Notes: generated by a model from the sequence alone, not told the origin. Counted from the first letter of the stretch, positions 15,657 to 23,294 are shown. The stretch: 25,761 nt of DNA from Alistipes sp. CAG:514 (GCA_000431015.1 HF986075.1:113948-139708), one strand, 5' to 3'. A program made the numbers and translations.

Positions 15657-15662
15657 CCTCCT
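15657..15662 (-). promoter_or_regulatory. Shine-Dalgarno AGGAGG of the M16-like gene
   Basis: The minus strand reads AGGAGG, then TGAA, then ATGATG. It decides the start of the M16-like gene at 15652 (or 15649) against the 27-codon-longer frame from 15733. Confidence 0.7.
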
Positions 15663-15669
15663 GTTAAAG

Positions 15670-15702
15670 CAAAAATAACCAATAATGTGCATTTGACACA
15701 AA
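15670..15702 (-). promoter_or_regulatory. Promoter of the M16-like gene
   Basis: On the minus strand TTTG (15699-15702) and TATTTTTG (15670-15677) are 21 bp apart, and the -7 box is 17 nt before the ATG at 15652. The good match and its position inside the longer open frame support the shorter protein. Confidence 0.55.
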
Positions 15703-15709
15703 TTTTTAT

Positions 15710-15717
15710 TACATTTG
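15710..15717 (+). promoter_or_regulatory. -7 box (TACATTTG) upstream of the TPR gene
   Basis: TACATTTG matches TAnnTTTG. TTTG at 15692-15695 lies only 14 bp upstream, shorter than the usual spacing. The leader to the ATG at 15768 would be about 47 nt. The element faces the divergent promoter of the M16-like gene. Confidence 0.35.
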
Positions 15718-15767
15718 TGATTACTGCCATCATTATGGAATATAGTTAAACATAAATTTTTAATACA

Positions 15768-16729
15768 ATGAAAAAGTTTATTCTCGCGATCGCGGCCGCG
15801 TTTATGGCCGCAAGCATGGTGTCCGCCCAGGACATGGCTCAGGCTACCGAACTCTACAATAATGGAGCCACAGCCATCTCGATGAAGAATTGGACCGAGG
15901 CTCTCGACTATTTCCAGAAGGCTCTCGAAATGGGTAAGACGATTGGCGCCGACGCCGATGAGCTCGTGACGAACTGCAAGAACGCCATCCCTGGTGTGGC
16001 TCTTGAGATCGCCAAGGATCTGATCAAGGACAAGAAGTACGAGGAGGCTGAGACGAAGCTTGCGGAGGTCGAGAAGATCGCCACTGAATATGAGAATGCC
16101 GAGGTTGCCGAAAGGGCGAAGGAACTCGTTCCGCAGATGTGGATGCAGAAGGGCGTGGACGCTCTCAAGCTGAAGGACTTCGCGACTGCGGCTGACGGAT
16201 TCGCAAAATCCTACGCCATCGACACGACCGCCGGCAGGGCCGGCCTTCTTCTGGGCCAGGCTCTCGGGCTCTTCTTCTGGGCCAGGCTCTCGGCGCCCAG
16301 GGCAAGACCGAGGAGGCCATCGAGGCTTTCCAGCACGCCGCTTGGAACGGAGAGGAGGCTGAGGCCAAGGAGCAGATGTCCAATATCTATGTAAGGCAGG
16401 CCAACGCCGCCCTCAAGGGACAGAAGTTCGCCGACGCCGTGAAGGCCGCTGATAAGGCCAACAGCTATTCCGAGAACGCCACCGCCTACCTCATCGCAGG
16501 TCAGAGCTCACAGAAACTCAGCAAGAACGCTGACGCCATCAAGTACTTCGAGAAGTATCTTGAGATGAAACCGGACGCCAAGAACGCTCCTGCCATCACC
16601 TTCACCGTAGCCGCTCTCTACCAAGGCGCGAAGAACAACGCCAAGGCTCTTGAGTTCTACAAGAAGGTTCAGGATGATCCTAAGTTCGGCGACCAGGCCA
16701 AGCAGATGATTACTTCCCTCAGCAAGTAA
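15768..16729 (+). pseudogene. Exported TPR-repeat protein, frameshifted by an internal duplication
   Basis: The first frame (15768-16394) starts with a signal peptide, MKKFILAIAAAFMAASMVSAQ, then TPR-like helices (ATELYNNGATAISMKNWTEALDYFQKALE). It runs well until GLLLGQALG and then turns into arginine/proline-rich nonsense. From about 16294 a second frame continues the same protein: AQGKTEEAIEAFQHAAWNG, then the TPR motifs KFADAVKAADKANSYSENATAYLIAGQ and ADAIKYFEKYLEMKPDAKNAP, to the stop at 16729. A 23-bp sequence occurs twice with a 26-bp period (16245-16267 and 16271-16293). Removing 26 bp restores one frame of 311 residues. Function is unknown; such proteins usually act in periplasmic assemblies. 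It may be a real mutation, a switchable slippage site, or an assembly error. Confidence 0.82.
16245..16293 (+). repeat. 26-bp-period tandem duplication disrupting the TPR gene
   Basis: The 23-mer starting CTTCTTCTGGGCC occurs at 16245-16267 and again at 16271-16293, separated by GCT. The unit length of 26 is not a multiple of three, so the second copy shifts the reading frame. Confidence 0.9.
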
Positions 16730-16732
16730 TCA

Positions 16733-18736
16733 ATGGAATTTCTCGAATTGCTTGCTCCGGCAAGGAATGCTGACATCGGCATCGCGGCGATTGACTGCGG
16801 TGCCGATGCCGTGTATATCGCCGGGCCTGCGTTCGGGGCAAGACAAGCCGCCGGCAACTCCATGAAGGACATCCGGAGGCTCACTGAGTATGCCCATCGC
16901 TTCGGCGCACGCATATTCTTGACTCTCAACACGATTCTGTTTGACGATGAGCTTGCCGAGGCGGAAAGGCTTCTTGCCGAGGCCAAGGATGCGGGAGTTG
17001 ACGCGATCATCGCCCAGGATCTAGCCGTCTGGCAAATGACGGATCTTCCAGTCCACGCGTCCACGCAATGTGCGGTCAGAACACCGGAGAAAGCCGGATT
17101 CTATGAAGGTCTCGGCGCCTCCAGGATTGTTCTGGAGAGGGAAATGTCGCTTGAACAGATCCGGAGCGTAAGGTCAGCTGTCGGCTGCGAACTGGAGTTT
17201 TTCGTCCACGGCGCGCTTTGCGTCTGCTACAGCGGCCAGTGCTACATGTCCGAACGGATCAGCGGGCGGAGCGCCAACAGAGGGGAATGCATCCAGGCCT
17301 GCCGGTCTCTTTACGACCTCGTGGACGATTCGGGCAGGGTGCTGGCGCGGAACAAGGCCCTGCTGTCGCTGAAGGACTACAACCTGGTGGACAGGCTTGC
17401 CGATCTGGCGGATGCGGGAATATGCTCGTTCAAGATCGAGGGGCGGCTGAAGAGCGTTTCCTATGTGCGGAATGTCGTGCGGGCATATTCATCGGCATTA
17501 GACAAATTGGTCGCCGCGAATCCGGAAAAATACCGTAGGGTGTCGTTCGGGCGCTGCGAGGGTGGATTCGCGCCGGATCTGGGCAAGACATTCAACCGTG
17601 GCTACACGCAGCTGTTCCTTGACGGGAAACGTTCAGGCCGATGGTCTTCGATGGATGCGCCGAAATCGATCGGCGAGGAGGTCGGGACGGTGGTCTCCGT
17701 CGCTCCGGCGAGTGGTTCCGCGCGGGGTTTTAAGAGTGGTTCCCCGGCCATGGGCCGCCGTGAGGCCATGGGGGACATCATCGTCACCGTCAGGCTAAGG
17801 GATCAAAGTGTGCGTCTGCAGAACGGAGACGGTTTCTCGTTCATGGCCAAAGGCCGCGGAGAGATTGTCGGTTTCCGGGGTGATGTCTGCCAGGGGAGCC
17901 GCATAATCTGCCGCAATGTCCAAGGTCTTTATTCCGGTGCGAGGCTGTACCGTAACCTCAGCGCCGCCTTCGAGAGGGAGTTGGAGTCCAACCTGCCGTC
18001 CAGGACGATTCCGGTCGAGGTGGACGTGGCTGTGCGGTCGGATAAACAAATATATTCATTGAAAATCAAGGCCCAAAGTCAGGATGGACGAGTCGTGGAG
18101 CTGGAGCGTGAGGCCGGAACGCAGGTGGCGGAGAATGCGGAGAGGATGCGGTCGTTGTTCTCGGCCCAGATCTCCAAGGCTTCGGGAATATATTCATTCA
18201 CTCTTCGCTCCCTTGACGCCCCCGGCGGCGCACTGCCTTTCCTTCCCGCGTCGGCTCTGAACGCCATCAGGCGCGATGTGGCCGTCGCCCTTGAAGGAAT
18301 CCCGTGCAAGGCCGTCCCCCTGCCGGCAAATCCCGGCAGAAGGATGCCGGATGCTTCCAAAGTTCTTGATATTCAAGATAATTCATCGGATGACGTACGC
18401 CTGACGTACAAGGCCAACGTTGCCAACCACCTCGCCCGTGAGACCTATCTCTCCCTAGGCGCGGCTTCGGTGGACAATGCCTTCGAGCTCTCCCACCGCC
18501 CCGATGCCGAGCTGATGCGCACCAAGTACTGCATCCGCCATGAACTCGGCCTCTGCCCGGTACATCCAAACGCCAGAGAGCTCCGCCCGGCATCCAGATT
18601 GGCAACCTCGCCGGCAACCACCTCGCCCGAACCCTCTTCCGCCGCCCGTCTGTTCCTGACCAACAACGGCAAACGTTACCCCCTATCCTTCGACTGCTCC
18701 CGCTGCGAGATGATCGTCAAGGCGGACCGTAAGTAA
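16733..18736 (+). CDS. Peptidase U32 family protein (RlhA-like, with DUF3656-type C-terminal region)
   Basis: The 667-residue protein has the U32 domain (about 1-275) with LLAPARNADIGIAAIDCGADAVYIA and the family signature ELEFFVHGALCVCYSGQCYMSERISGRSANRGECIQACR at about 153-191. The cysteines at 163, 165, 170, 186 and 190 are likely iron-sulfur ligands. SLKDYNLVDRLADLADAGICSFKIEGRLK follows. The C-terminal part ends in TKYCIRHELGLCPVHP and LTNNGKRYPLSFDCSRCEMIV. E. coli RlhA, a relative, is needed for hydroxylation of C2501 in 23S rRNA; an RNA-modifying role is therefore likelier than proteolysis. Two low-complexity inserts stand out: SGSARGFKSGSPAMGRREAMG (about 326-346) and LATSPATTSPEPSSA near the end. 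It starts 3 bp after the TPR gene, so is probably co-transcribed. Confidence 0.88.
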   Translation: MEFLELLAPARNADIGIAAIDCGADAVYIAGPAFGARQAAGNSMKDIRRLTEYAHRFGARIFLTLNTILFDDELAEAERLLAEAKDAGVDAIIAQDLAVWQMTDLPVHASTQCAVRTPEKAGFYEGLGASRIVLEREMSLEQIRSVRSAVGCELEFFVHGALCVCYSGQCYMSERISGRSANRGECIQACRSLYDLVDDSGRVLARNKALLSLKDYNLVDRLADLADAGICSFKIEGRLKSVSYVRNVVRAYSSALDKLVAANPEKYRRVSFGRCEGGFAPDLGKTFNRGYTQLFLDGKRSGRWSSMDAPKSIGEEVGTVVSVAPASGSARGFKSGSPAMGRREAMGDIIVTVRLRDQSVRLQNGDGFSFMAKGRGEIVGFRGDVCQGSRIICRNVQGLYSGARLYRNLSAAFERELESNLPSRTIPVEVDVAVRSDKQIYSLKIKAQSQDGRVVELEREAGTQVAENAERMRSLFSAQISKASGIYSFTLRSLDAPGGALPFLPASALNAIRRDVAVALEGIPCKAVPLPANPGRRMPDASKVLDIQDNSSDDVRLTYKANVANHLARETYLSLGAASVDNAFELSHRPDAELMRTKYCIRHELGLCPVHPNARELRPASRLATSPATTSPEPSSAARLFLTNNGKRYPLSFDCSRCEMIVKADRK

Positions 18737-18759
18737 GCCGGCATCTTCGATAACGGTCT

Positions 18760-18975
18760 TTAGGCCTTGTCGTTCTGGGCCAGCAGAGCCATCGCCGCGT
18801 CGTAGTCGGCGGCGTTCACCTTGACCTCCACGGGATCAACATAGTTCAGTGAGACGTAGGAGGAATTCTCCCCGAACACTGCGGCAGGGATGCCGTTCTC
18901 GTTGAGCATGCCCGCTGTGATGTGGGCGCTCATCGCGTCGCTGAATTTGGCGACAGTCTTGAGTTCTTCTGCCAT
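18760..18975 (-). CDS. DUF2007 domain protein
   Basis: The 71-residue protein MAEELKTVAKFSDAMSAHITAGMLNENGIPAAVFGENSS matches the DUF2007 family, small ferredoxin-like domains with a V-x-F-x-x-x-x-x-A-x-x-x-x-x-x-L-x-x-x-G-I pattern. They are sometimes annotated as putative signal-transducing proteins; the actual function is unknown. It has no signal peptide. It converges with the U32 gene (23 bp between ends) and lies 98 bp downstream of the conserved membrane protein gene on the same strand, perhaps in one transcript. The start at 18975 is the only one in frame that keeps the first strand. Confidence 0.8.
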   Translation of the reverse strand: MAEELKTVAKFSDAMSAHITAGMLNENGIPAAVFGENSSYVSLNYVDPVEVKVNAADYDAAMALLAQNDKA

Positions 18976-19073
18976 AGTCTTTGAATATTAAAGGTTTATA
19001 GTTATGTGCTTGTGACGCTCATGCGCCACGTTGACATATTCATAGCTCATCTTTCCTCGCTTGCGGAGGGGTC

Positions 19074-19544
19074 TCAGTCCTCGTCGGCCGCGCGGAACTT
19101 GTACTCCAGGCCGCCGACAATCCGCACCACCTCCTTGGTGAGTCCCTCGACCTCGAAGCCACCCATCTCGCGGGTCATCGTGATCCTGTCCTCCATCATC
19201 TTGACCAGGGCGCTGAACTTCGAGCGGAGTCGGAAGGTCATGTTCTCGCCGTTCTCGCTTTCGAGACGGTAGCCGCGCGCTTCCATATATTCAATAATCC
19301 CGCCACGGATGTCGGAGAACTCGCCGTTGATTATTGCGGATCTTTTGATGAACCCGAACCGAGGGTAGAATGCCGACACGAATGCGAACAGCAACGCAAT
19401 ATGCCACAGTGACTTGTAGCCGTCCCTGAACATCAGGCTGACATCCGGCTTGACTACTCCGATAAGCACCAGGGCCGCCATGATGACCACGAACAGGAAG
19501 GTGAAATAGAAAAAGTATTTGACGGATCTTACAAAGTATTTCAT
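19074..19544 (-). CDS. Conserved Bacteroidales membrane protein of unknown function
   Basis: The protein, taken from the ATG at 19542-19544, is 156 residues. It has two membrane helices near the N-terminus: about 9-30 (FFYFTFLFVVIMAALVLIGVV) and about 45-60 (LWHIALLFAFVSAFY). A soluble C-terminal domain follows, containing GGIIEYMEARGYRLESENGENMTFRLRS and ITMTREMGGFEVEGLTKEVVRIVGGLEYKF. I recall similar unnamed proteins in other Bacteroidales, but no function. A longer frame starts at 19613, but the candidate -7 box TATCTTTG lies inside it, and the shorter start MKYFVRSVKYFF fits better. It is divergent from the coiled-coil protein gene. Confidence 0.72.
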   Translation of the reverse strand: MKYFVRSVKYFFYFTFLFVVIMAALVLIGVVKPDVSLMFRDGYKSLWHIALLFAFVSAFYPRFGFIKRSAIINGEFSDIRGGIIEYMEARGYRLESENGENMTFRLRSKFSALVKMMEDRITMTREMGGFEVEGLTKEVVRIVGGLEYKFRAADED

Positions 19545-19570
19545 AAATAGTCCGATTTTTGCTAACCAAA

Positions 19571-19578
19571 CAAAGATA
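19571..19578 (-). promoter_or_regulatory. -7 box (TATCTTTG) of the conserved membrane protein gene
   Basis: The minus strand reads TATCTTTG, 26 nt before the ATG at 19544. It lies back to back with a + strand box at 19593-19600. No clear -33 element was found. Confidence 0.45.
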
Positions 19579-19592
19579 TGAAATAGTTTTGT

Positions 19593-19600
19593 TATTTTTG
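19593..19600 (+). promoter_or_regulatory. -7 box (TATTTTTG) of the coiled-coil protein gene
   Basis: TATTTTTG fits TAnnTTTG and lies 27 nt before the ATG at 19628. Together with the minus-strand box at 19571-19578 it forms a compact divergent promoter pair. Confidence 0.45.
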
Positions 19601-19627
19601 TGTCGTTAAACATTAAATCGGAAGATT

Positions 19628-20542
19628 ATGGCAGAAATAGATCCTATCCAGGAGCGCCGTGAGCGCGAAGAGCAGGAAAGAAAGAATGAAAGCCTCAAGA
19701 AAACTATGTGGGCTCTTGTGGCTGTGGCGGTGCTGCTCGCCACGGGACTTGCTTACATTTGGTTCTCAAAGTCCAGCCTTGTCAAGGACCTTAACGCTGA
19801 GAAGGAGGACCTTACCCAGCAGATGATCGCCCTCAAGGGAGACTACGACAGCCTTTCATCTGACTATGCATCGATCAACAGCCAGCTGGACTCCTCCAAG
19901 GAAGAGGTCAACCAGTTGATAGAGAGGATCCAGAAGACCGAGGCCACGAACCGTCGCAAGATGCGTCAGTACGAGAAGGAACTCGGAACCCTTCGCAGCA
20001 TCATGAGAAACTACATAGTGCAGATTGACTCGCTCAACACATTGAACCACAAGCTGACAGCCGATGCCGCCGCCGCGCGCCGCGAGGCCGCGGAGAGCCG
20101 TGCGGAGAACGCTGACCTCAAGGGACAGGTCGAGAACCTTTCCGGTCAGGTGGCCGCCGGTTCCGTGATCAAGTCAAGGGGACTGAGCGTCGCCGCCTAC
20201 AACGGTTCCGACAAGGTTACTGACCGCAGCAGCAGGGTGGTAAGGCTCTTGGCCTCACTGAGTCTGGTCGAGAACGATCTGGCTCCGAGGGGTCCGGTGA
20301 GAGTCTACCTGCGCGTGAAGGATCCGGACGGGATTCTCCTGACCAACAGCAACCAGACATCGTTCACGTTCAACGGACAGACGATGGTCGCATCCGCATC
20401 CCGTCAGGTGGACTACGAAGGAAAGGAGGTCGAGCTGAGCATCTACCTGAACGACATCCCTTCCTATCAGGCTGGCATCTACACGGTTGAGGCCTACACG
20501 ACCCAGGCTTTCCTCGGCAAGACCGAACTCTTGCTCCGCTAA
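19628..20542 (+). CDS. Membrane-anchored coiled-coil protein of unknown function
   Basis: The 304-residue protein has a highly charged N-terminus (IDPIQERREREEQERKNES), one membrane helix at about 27-46, and a long coiled coil at about 50-175 rich in E, K, L and N. A beta-rich C-terminal domain (about 180-304) contains GLSVAAYNGSDKVT, GPVRVYLRVKDPDGILLTNSN and IYLNDIPSYQAGIYTVEAYTTQAFLGKTELLLR, which reads like an immunoglobulin-like sandwich. The most likely topology is N-in with the coiled coil and domain in the periplasm. I do not recognise a named family; similar unnamed proteins occur in Bacteroidales. A role as a spacer or scaffold in the envelope is only a guess. It precedes hemW by 3 bp, so both are probably co-transcribed. 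Confidence 0.75.
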   Translation: MAEIDPIQERREREEQERKNESLKKTMWALVAVAVLLATGLAYIWFSKSSLVKDLNAEKEDLTQQMIALKGDYDSLSSDYASINSQLDSSKEEVNQLIERIQKTEATNRRKMRQYEKELGTLRSIMRNYIVQIDSLNTLNHKLTADAAAARREAAESRAENADLKGQVENLSGQVAAGSVIKSRGLSVAAYNGSDKVTDRSSRVVRLLASLSLVENDLAPRGPVRVYLRVKDPDGILLTNSNQTSFTFNGQTMVASASRQVDYEGKEVELSIYLNDIPSYQAGIYTVEAYTTQAFLGKTELLLR

Positions 20543-20545
20543 CCC

Positions 20546-21709
20546 GTGATCTACCTCCATGTCCCTTTCTGCGGAAGTTTCTGCACCTATTGCGACTTCT
20601 ATTCGGAAATCTGTCGCGGCGGGCGGGCTTTCAATGAATATGCTGACGCGGTCCTGAAGGAAGTCAACGATCGAAGGGAGGAAATTTGCATGAATATGTC
20701 CGCTCCCGGAGCGGTCAACACTCTCTACATAGGAGGAGGCACCCCATCGGTGCTTCCTCTTGATGTTTTGTCACGGATTGTCGGTGCGGTTTCCCAGACT
20801 GAACGGCTTTCTTTGGTCACTGAGCCTGTCGAAGTGACCACCCCGACAGAACTCTTCGATGAGTTTACCGTTGAAGTGAATCCCGAAGATATAGTGGAAA
20901 AAGGCCGTGAATATGTCCGCGGACTTCTTGCCTTGGGTGTGAGCAGGGTCAGCATGGGGATCCAGTCATTCAACGATGACATTCTCCGTTGGATGAACCG
21001 CCGCCACGATGCAGGGAATGCCGTCAAGGCTTTCCATATCCTTCGCGAAAGCGGAGTCCGGAACATCAGCATTGACCTGATCTTTGGCATATCCCAACTG
21101 ACGGACGAGACCTGGAAAGACACGATCGAAAAGGCCTTGGAACTTTCTCCAGAGCATATTTCGGCCTACCAACTGTCAATAGAGGAAGGAAGCGCCCTTG
21201 CCAAGATGGTAGCCGACGGGCGTTACGTTGAGGCTTCCGAGGAACAATGTCGCCGGCAGTACGACATCCTGTGCAGATGTCTTGGGCGGTCCGGCTACCA
21301 TCATTACGAAATCTCCAATTTCGCAAAGCCCGGCTTCGAAGCCGTCCACAACAGCGCCTATTGGCGCCGGGCACCGTACATCGGCCTCGGCCCAGGCGCC
21401 CATTCACTGACCGGCGACATCCGCTCCTGGAACAGTCAGGAACTTCCGCACAGAAGTACGGACGGTTCCCCGGCGACATGTTCAAGAACCTCCGAGACCC
21501 TTTCGCCCGAGAACATCAGAGTAGAGAGGATCATGCTCTCCCTCCGCACCGACAAAGGCTTGGAAGCCGCGGAACTATATTCATTGGCCGACCGCGCGGT
21601 CATTAATTCCCTTTTGAGTGAAGGTGCCCTTGAGAAGCAAGGCGGCAGCATCCGCATCCCCGAATCCCGCCTCTTCACCTCCGACGAGATAATCCGCGAA
21701 CTGATTTAG
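20546..21709 (+). CDS. hemW: HemW-family radical SAM protein (heme chaperone, coproporphyrinogen oxidase-like)
   Basis: The 387-residue protein begins with a GTG start, MIYLHVPFCGSFCTYCDFYS, with the radical SAM cysteines C9, C13 and C16 binding a 4Fe-4S cluster. GGGTPSVLP (63-71), VEVNPED, GVSRVSMGIQSFNDDILRWMNRRH, SIDLIFGISQLT and ISAYQLSIEEGS follow in family order, and YEISNFAKPG and YIGLGPGAHS complete the HemW pattern. HemW inserts heme into target proteins and, despite old annotations, is not the HemN oxidase, which has a fourth nearby cysteine. Between GGGTPS and VEVNPED the protein is about a dozen residues longer than usual; the extra stretch, around residues 85-105, is encoded by a palindromic repeat (LVTEPVEVTT). 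The preceding stop is 3 bp upstream. Confidence 0.9.
   Translation: MIYLHVPFCGSFCTYCDFYSEICRGGRAFNEYADAVLKEVNDRREEICMNMSAPGAVNTLYIGGGTPSVLPLDVLSRIVGAVSQTERLSLVTEPVEVTTPTELFDEFTVEVNPEDIVEKGREYVRGLLALGVSRVSMGIQSFNDDILRWMNRRHDAGNAVKAFHILRESGVRNISIDLIFGISQLTDETWKDTIEKALELSPEHISAYQLSIEEGSALAKMVADGRYVEASEEQCRRQYDILCRCLGRSGYHHYEISNFAKPGFEAVHNSAYWRRAPYIGLGPGAHSLTGDIRSWNSQELPHRSTDGSPATCSRTSETLSPENIRVERIMLSLRTDKGLEAAELYSLADRAVINSLLSEGALEKQGGSIRIPESRLFTSDEIIRELI
20814..20840 (+). repeat. REP-like palindrome inserted in frame in hemW
   Basis: Perfect 8-bp arms TGGTCACT (20814-20821) and AGTGACCA (20833-20840) flank an 11-nt loop, GAGCCTGTCGA. The core TGAGCCTGTCGAAG resembles a palindromic repeat seen in many bacterial genomes (written in reverse as CTTCGACAGGCTCA). 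It is read as LVTEPVEVT within HemW, in a stretch that other HemW proteins lack. Confidence 0.75.
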
Positions 21710-22132
21710 AAGCGTTCTTGGTTTGTTGGAATATCCTCTGGGCCGAAAAAATCTTCTGGCAAAAGTCCCAAGTTCTTTGAACCAATTATGGAAAACCTCT
21801 TGAATATCAATGCAAAATCACCTTGCCTTTAGCCGGATCAATCTATGGGCACTTCTTTAATGTATTGAATATCAGCACTTAACTCTCCACTCGTCTCACG
21901 TATCTTTGCCCCGGAGCTGCCCCAAGGGCTCTTGGGGTTCTTGAAGACCCACAGCTACGCTTTCGAGAGGCGAAGGCGTGGTATCTTCGGGGGTATCACC
22001 GAAAATATTTCTGTTTTTTATGAATTCTATATGTTTCTTTCTGTTTCCTTTCATTTGGAATGCCTAACTTGCGGTCGTGTTCCGGGAGGAATCGCGGGAC
22101 ATTTTGACAAACAGACATGATTCACTTCAACT
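21710..22132. other. Gene-poor region of 423 bases between hemW and the transposase-family gene
   Basis: No intact gene is supported. The region is AT-rich in parts (22000-22060) and contains GAATAT three times. The only protein-like sequence is a 38-codon minus-strand fragment at 21838-21954, described separately. A plus-strand frame at 21932-22120 has poor composition and is probably chance. No convincing promoter box was found before the gene at 22133. Confidence 0.6.
21838..21954 (-). pseudogene. Possible 3' remnant of an unidentified gene
   Basis: On the minus strand, 38 codons are open between a TAG (21955-21957) and the TGA at 21838-21840. They give a plausible protein C-terminus with WVFKNPKSPWGSSGAKIRE followed by a GELSADIQYIKEVPID-like end. 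There is no start codon at the upstream end, so this would be the tail of a truncated gene. I do not recognise the family. Position next to a transposase-family gene fits a degraded insertion zone, but chance cannot be excluded. Confidence 0.3.
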
Positions 22133-23260
22133 ATGAGGACTTCAGAGAGAAAATGTGCCGTCAGGCGGAAGGCCGATGACCAGACTACCATTAACCAAGA
22201 GACCATTGAACATGAGGGTGTTAACCAAGAGACCGTAGATGGGCAGAAAACCGCTGACTGCCCGGACGCGGCATCGGAGGAGGAGCAGTACCTTAAACGC
22301 TACCGCCACTGCCGTAGACTGATTGAGAACGACGGGCGGTTCATCGGGATGACCGACGAGGAGAAGGATGCCTACGCACAGCGGCTCGCCACGCCGGAGT
22401 ATCTTGACCTGACCTGCGACTGGGCGTTCAAGTATCTGTTCCAGAACCACCCTGAATTGCTTGTCCGTCTCCTCAATGATATCCTTCAGGAGGACATCAT
22501 GTCGGTTGAGTTCCGGAACACGGAACTGACGGAGATATCTCCGCAGGACAAGAGGATACTCTTCGACCTTCTTTGCCGGACACCGGGCGGGACGATTCTG
22601 GTCGAGATGCAGAGGACGTCGCGTTTCGACCAGCGCGACCGTCTGCTCTTTTATGGTTCAAGACTGGTGACCAGACAGGTGAAGCGCGGGGATGAGGAAT
22701 ATGTCCTTGCGCCCGTCAAGGTCATTTGTATTATGAACTACGAGGACGAGCATCCGAACTCGCCGGAGGGAAAGATCCTGTACCATTACAGACTGCGTGA
22801 GATTGAGACGGCCGAGCCGTTCGGAGACCGGATGTCGTTCTACCTGTTGGAGTTGCCGAGGATAATGCGTTATACTGATGAATATGACAGTCCTGTTGCG
22901 GGATGGTGCCGGATATTCAGAAATTTTTCTATATTTGCGAAGTCGAGGTCGGAGAAAGACGCTGAGTTTGAGAGGTTAGAGCGGGCGATGCGTGTCAGCG
23001 GCCTTGACGACCAGGAGATTGACAACTATTTCAGCGATATGATGACAGAAAAAGAGATGCACCCGTACATCAAAGGTGCCGAGCAGCAGGGCTACCGCAA
23101 AGGCTTTAAGGCCGGTGTCGAGCAAGGCACGGCGGAAGGCGTAGAGAAGGGTATAGAGAAAGTTGCTAAGTCTATGCTGTCGTTAGGCATTCCGGTTGAA
23201 CAGATTGGGATTGCCACAGGGCTGTCTCCGGAGAGGATTGAGACTTTGAGACAGGACTAA
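22133..23260 (+). CDS. PD-(D/E)XK nuclease family transposase-like protein (Rpn/YhgA type)
   Basis: The 375-residue protein has a variable N-terminus (1-85) and then the PD-(D/E)XK core: YLDLTCDWAFKYLFQNHPELLVRLLNDIL (about 90-118), D145 in RILFDLLCR, and ILVEMQR with E158 and Q160, the active-site pattern D...ExQ. RDRLLFYGSRLVTRQVKRGDEEY, APVKVICIMNY and FYLLELPR follow in family order. The C-terminus has the helical repeat-like GYRKGFKAGVEQGTAEGVEKGIEKVAKSMLSLGIPVEQI, typical of this group. Relatives (Rpn) promote RecA-independent recombination through DNA cleavage. They are abundant, multi-copy genes in Bacteroidales. No terminal inverted repeats or target duplications are visible, so I do not call it an insertion sequence. 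A 14-bp direct repeat near the start (22191, 22221) encodes NQET twice. Confidence 0.85.
   Translation: MRTSERKCAVRRKADDQTTINQETIEHEGVNQETVDGQKTADCPDAASEEEQYLKRYRHCRRLIENDGRFIGMTDEEKDAYAQRLATPEYLDLTCDWAFKYLFQNHPELLVRLLNDILQEDIMSVEFRNTELTEISPQDKRILFDLLCRTPGGTILVEMQRTSRFDQRDRLLFYGSRLVTRQVKRGDEEYVLAPVKVICIMNYEDEHPNSPEGKILYHYRLREIETAEPFGDRMSFYLLELPRIMRYTDEYDSPVAGWCRIFRNFSIFAKSRSEKDAEFERLERAMRVSGLDDQEIDNYFSDMMTEKEMHPYIKGAEQQGYRKGFKAGVEQGTAEGVEKGIEKVAKSMLSLGIPVEQIGIATGLSPERIETLRQD
22191..22234 (+). repeat. Direct repeat in the N-terminal part of the transposase-family gene
   Basis: TTAACCAAGAGACC occurs at 22191-22204 and 22221-22234 with a 30-bp period, in frame. It encodes INQETIEHEG followed by VNQETVDGQK, a degenerate 10-residue duplication. 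Confidence 0.75.
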
Positions 23261-23294
23261 GAAGCTGATTTGATTTGTTTGAAAGTCTTTCAGT

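Noticed and set aside
15653..15733. N-terminal 27-codon extension of the M16-like gene
   Set aside because: It covers the promoter (TATTTTTG) and precedes a perfect AGGAGG site and a signal peptide; the shorter start is far better supported.
19545..19613. Longer start for the conserved membrane protein
   Set aside because: The added residues overlap a TATCTTTG promoter box and the divergent promoter of the neighbour; the start at 19544 gives the expected membrane-protein N-terminus.
21920..21937. Perfect 7-bp hairpin CCCCAAG / CTTGGGG resembling a terminator
   Set aside because: It is not followed by a T-run and lies over 200 bp beyond hemW; it may simply be part of the coding remnant on the minus strand.
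21932..22120. 62-codon plus-strand frame before the transposase-family gene
   Set aside because: Composition is unlike the real genes, there is no upstream signal, and it overlaps a better protein-like fragment on the other strand.
23280..23292. TGAAAG-T-CTTTCA palindrome between convergent genes
   Set aside because: A 6-bp palindrome with a 1-nt centre cannot form a useful RNA hairpin and has no T-run; chance is likely.
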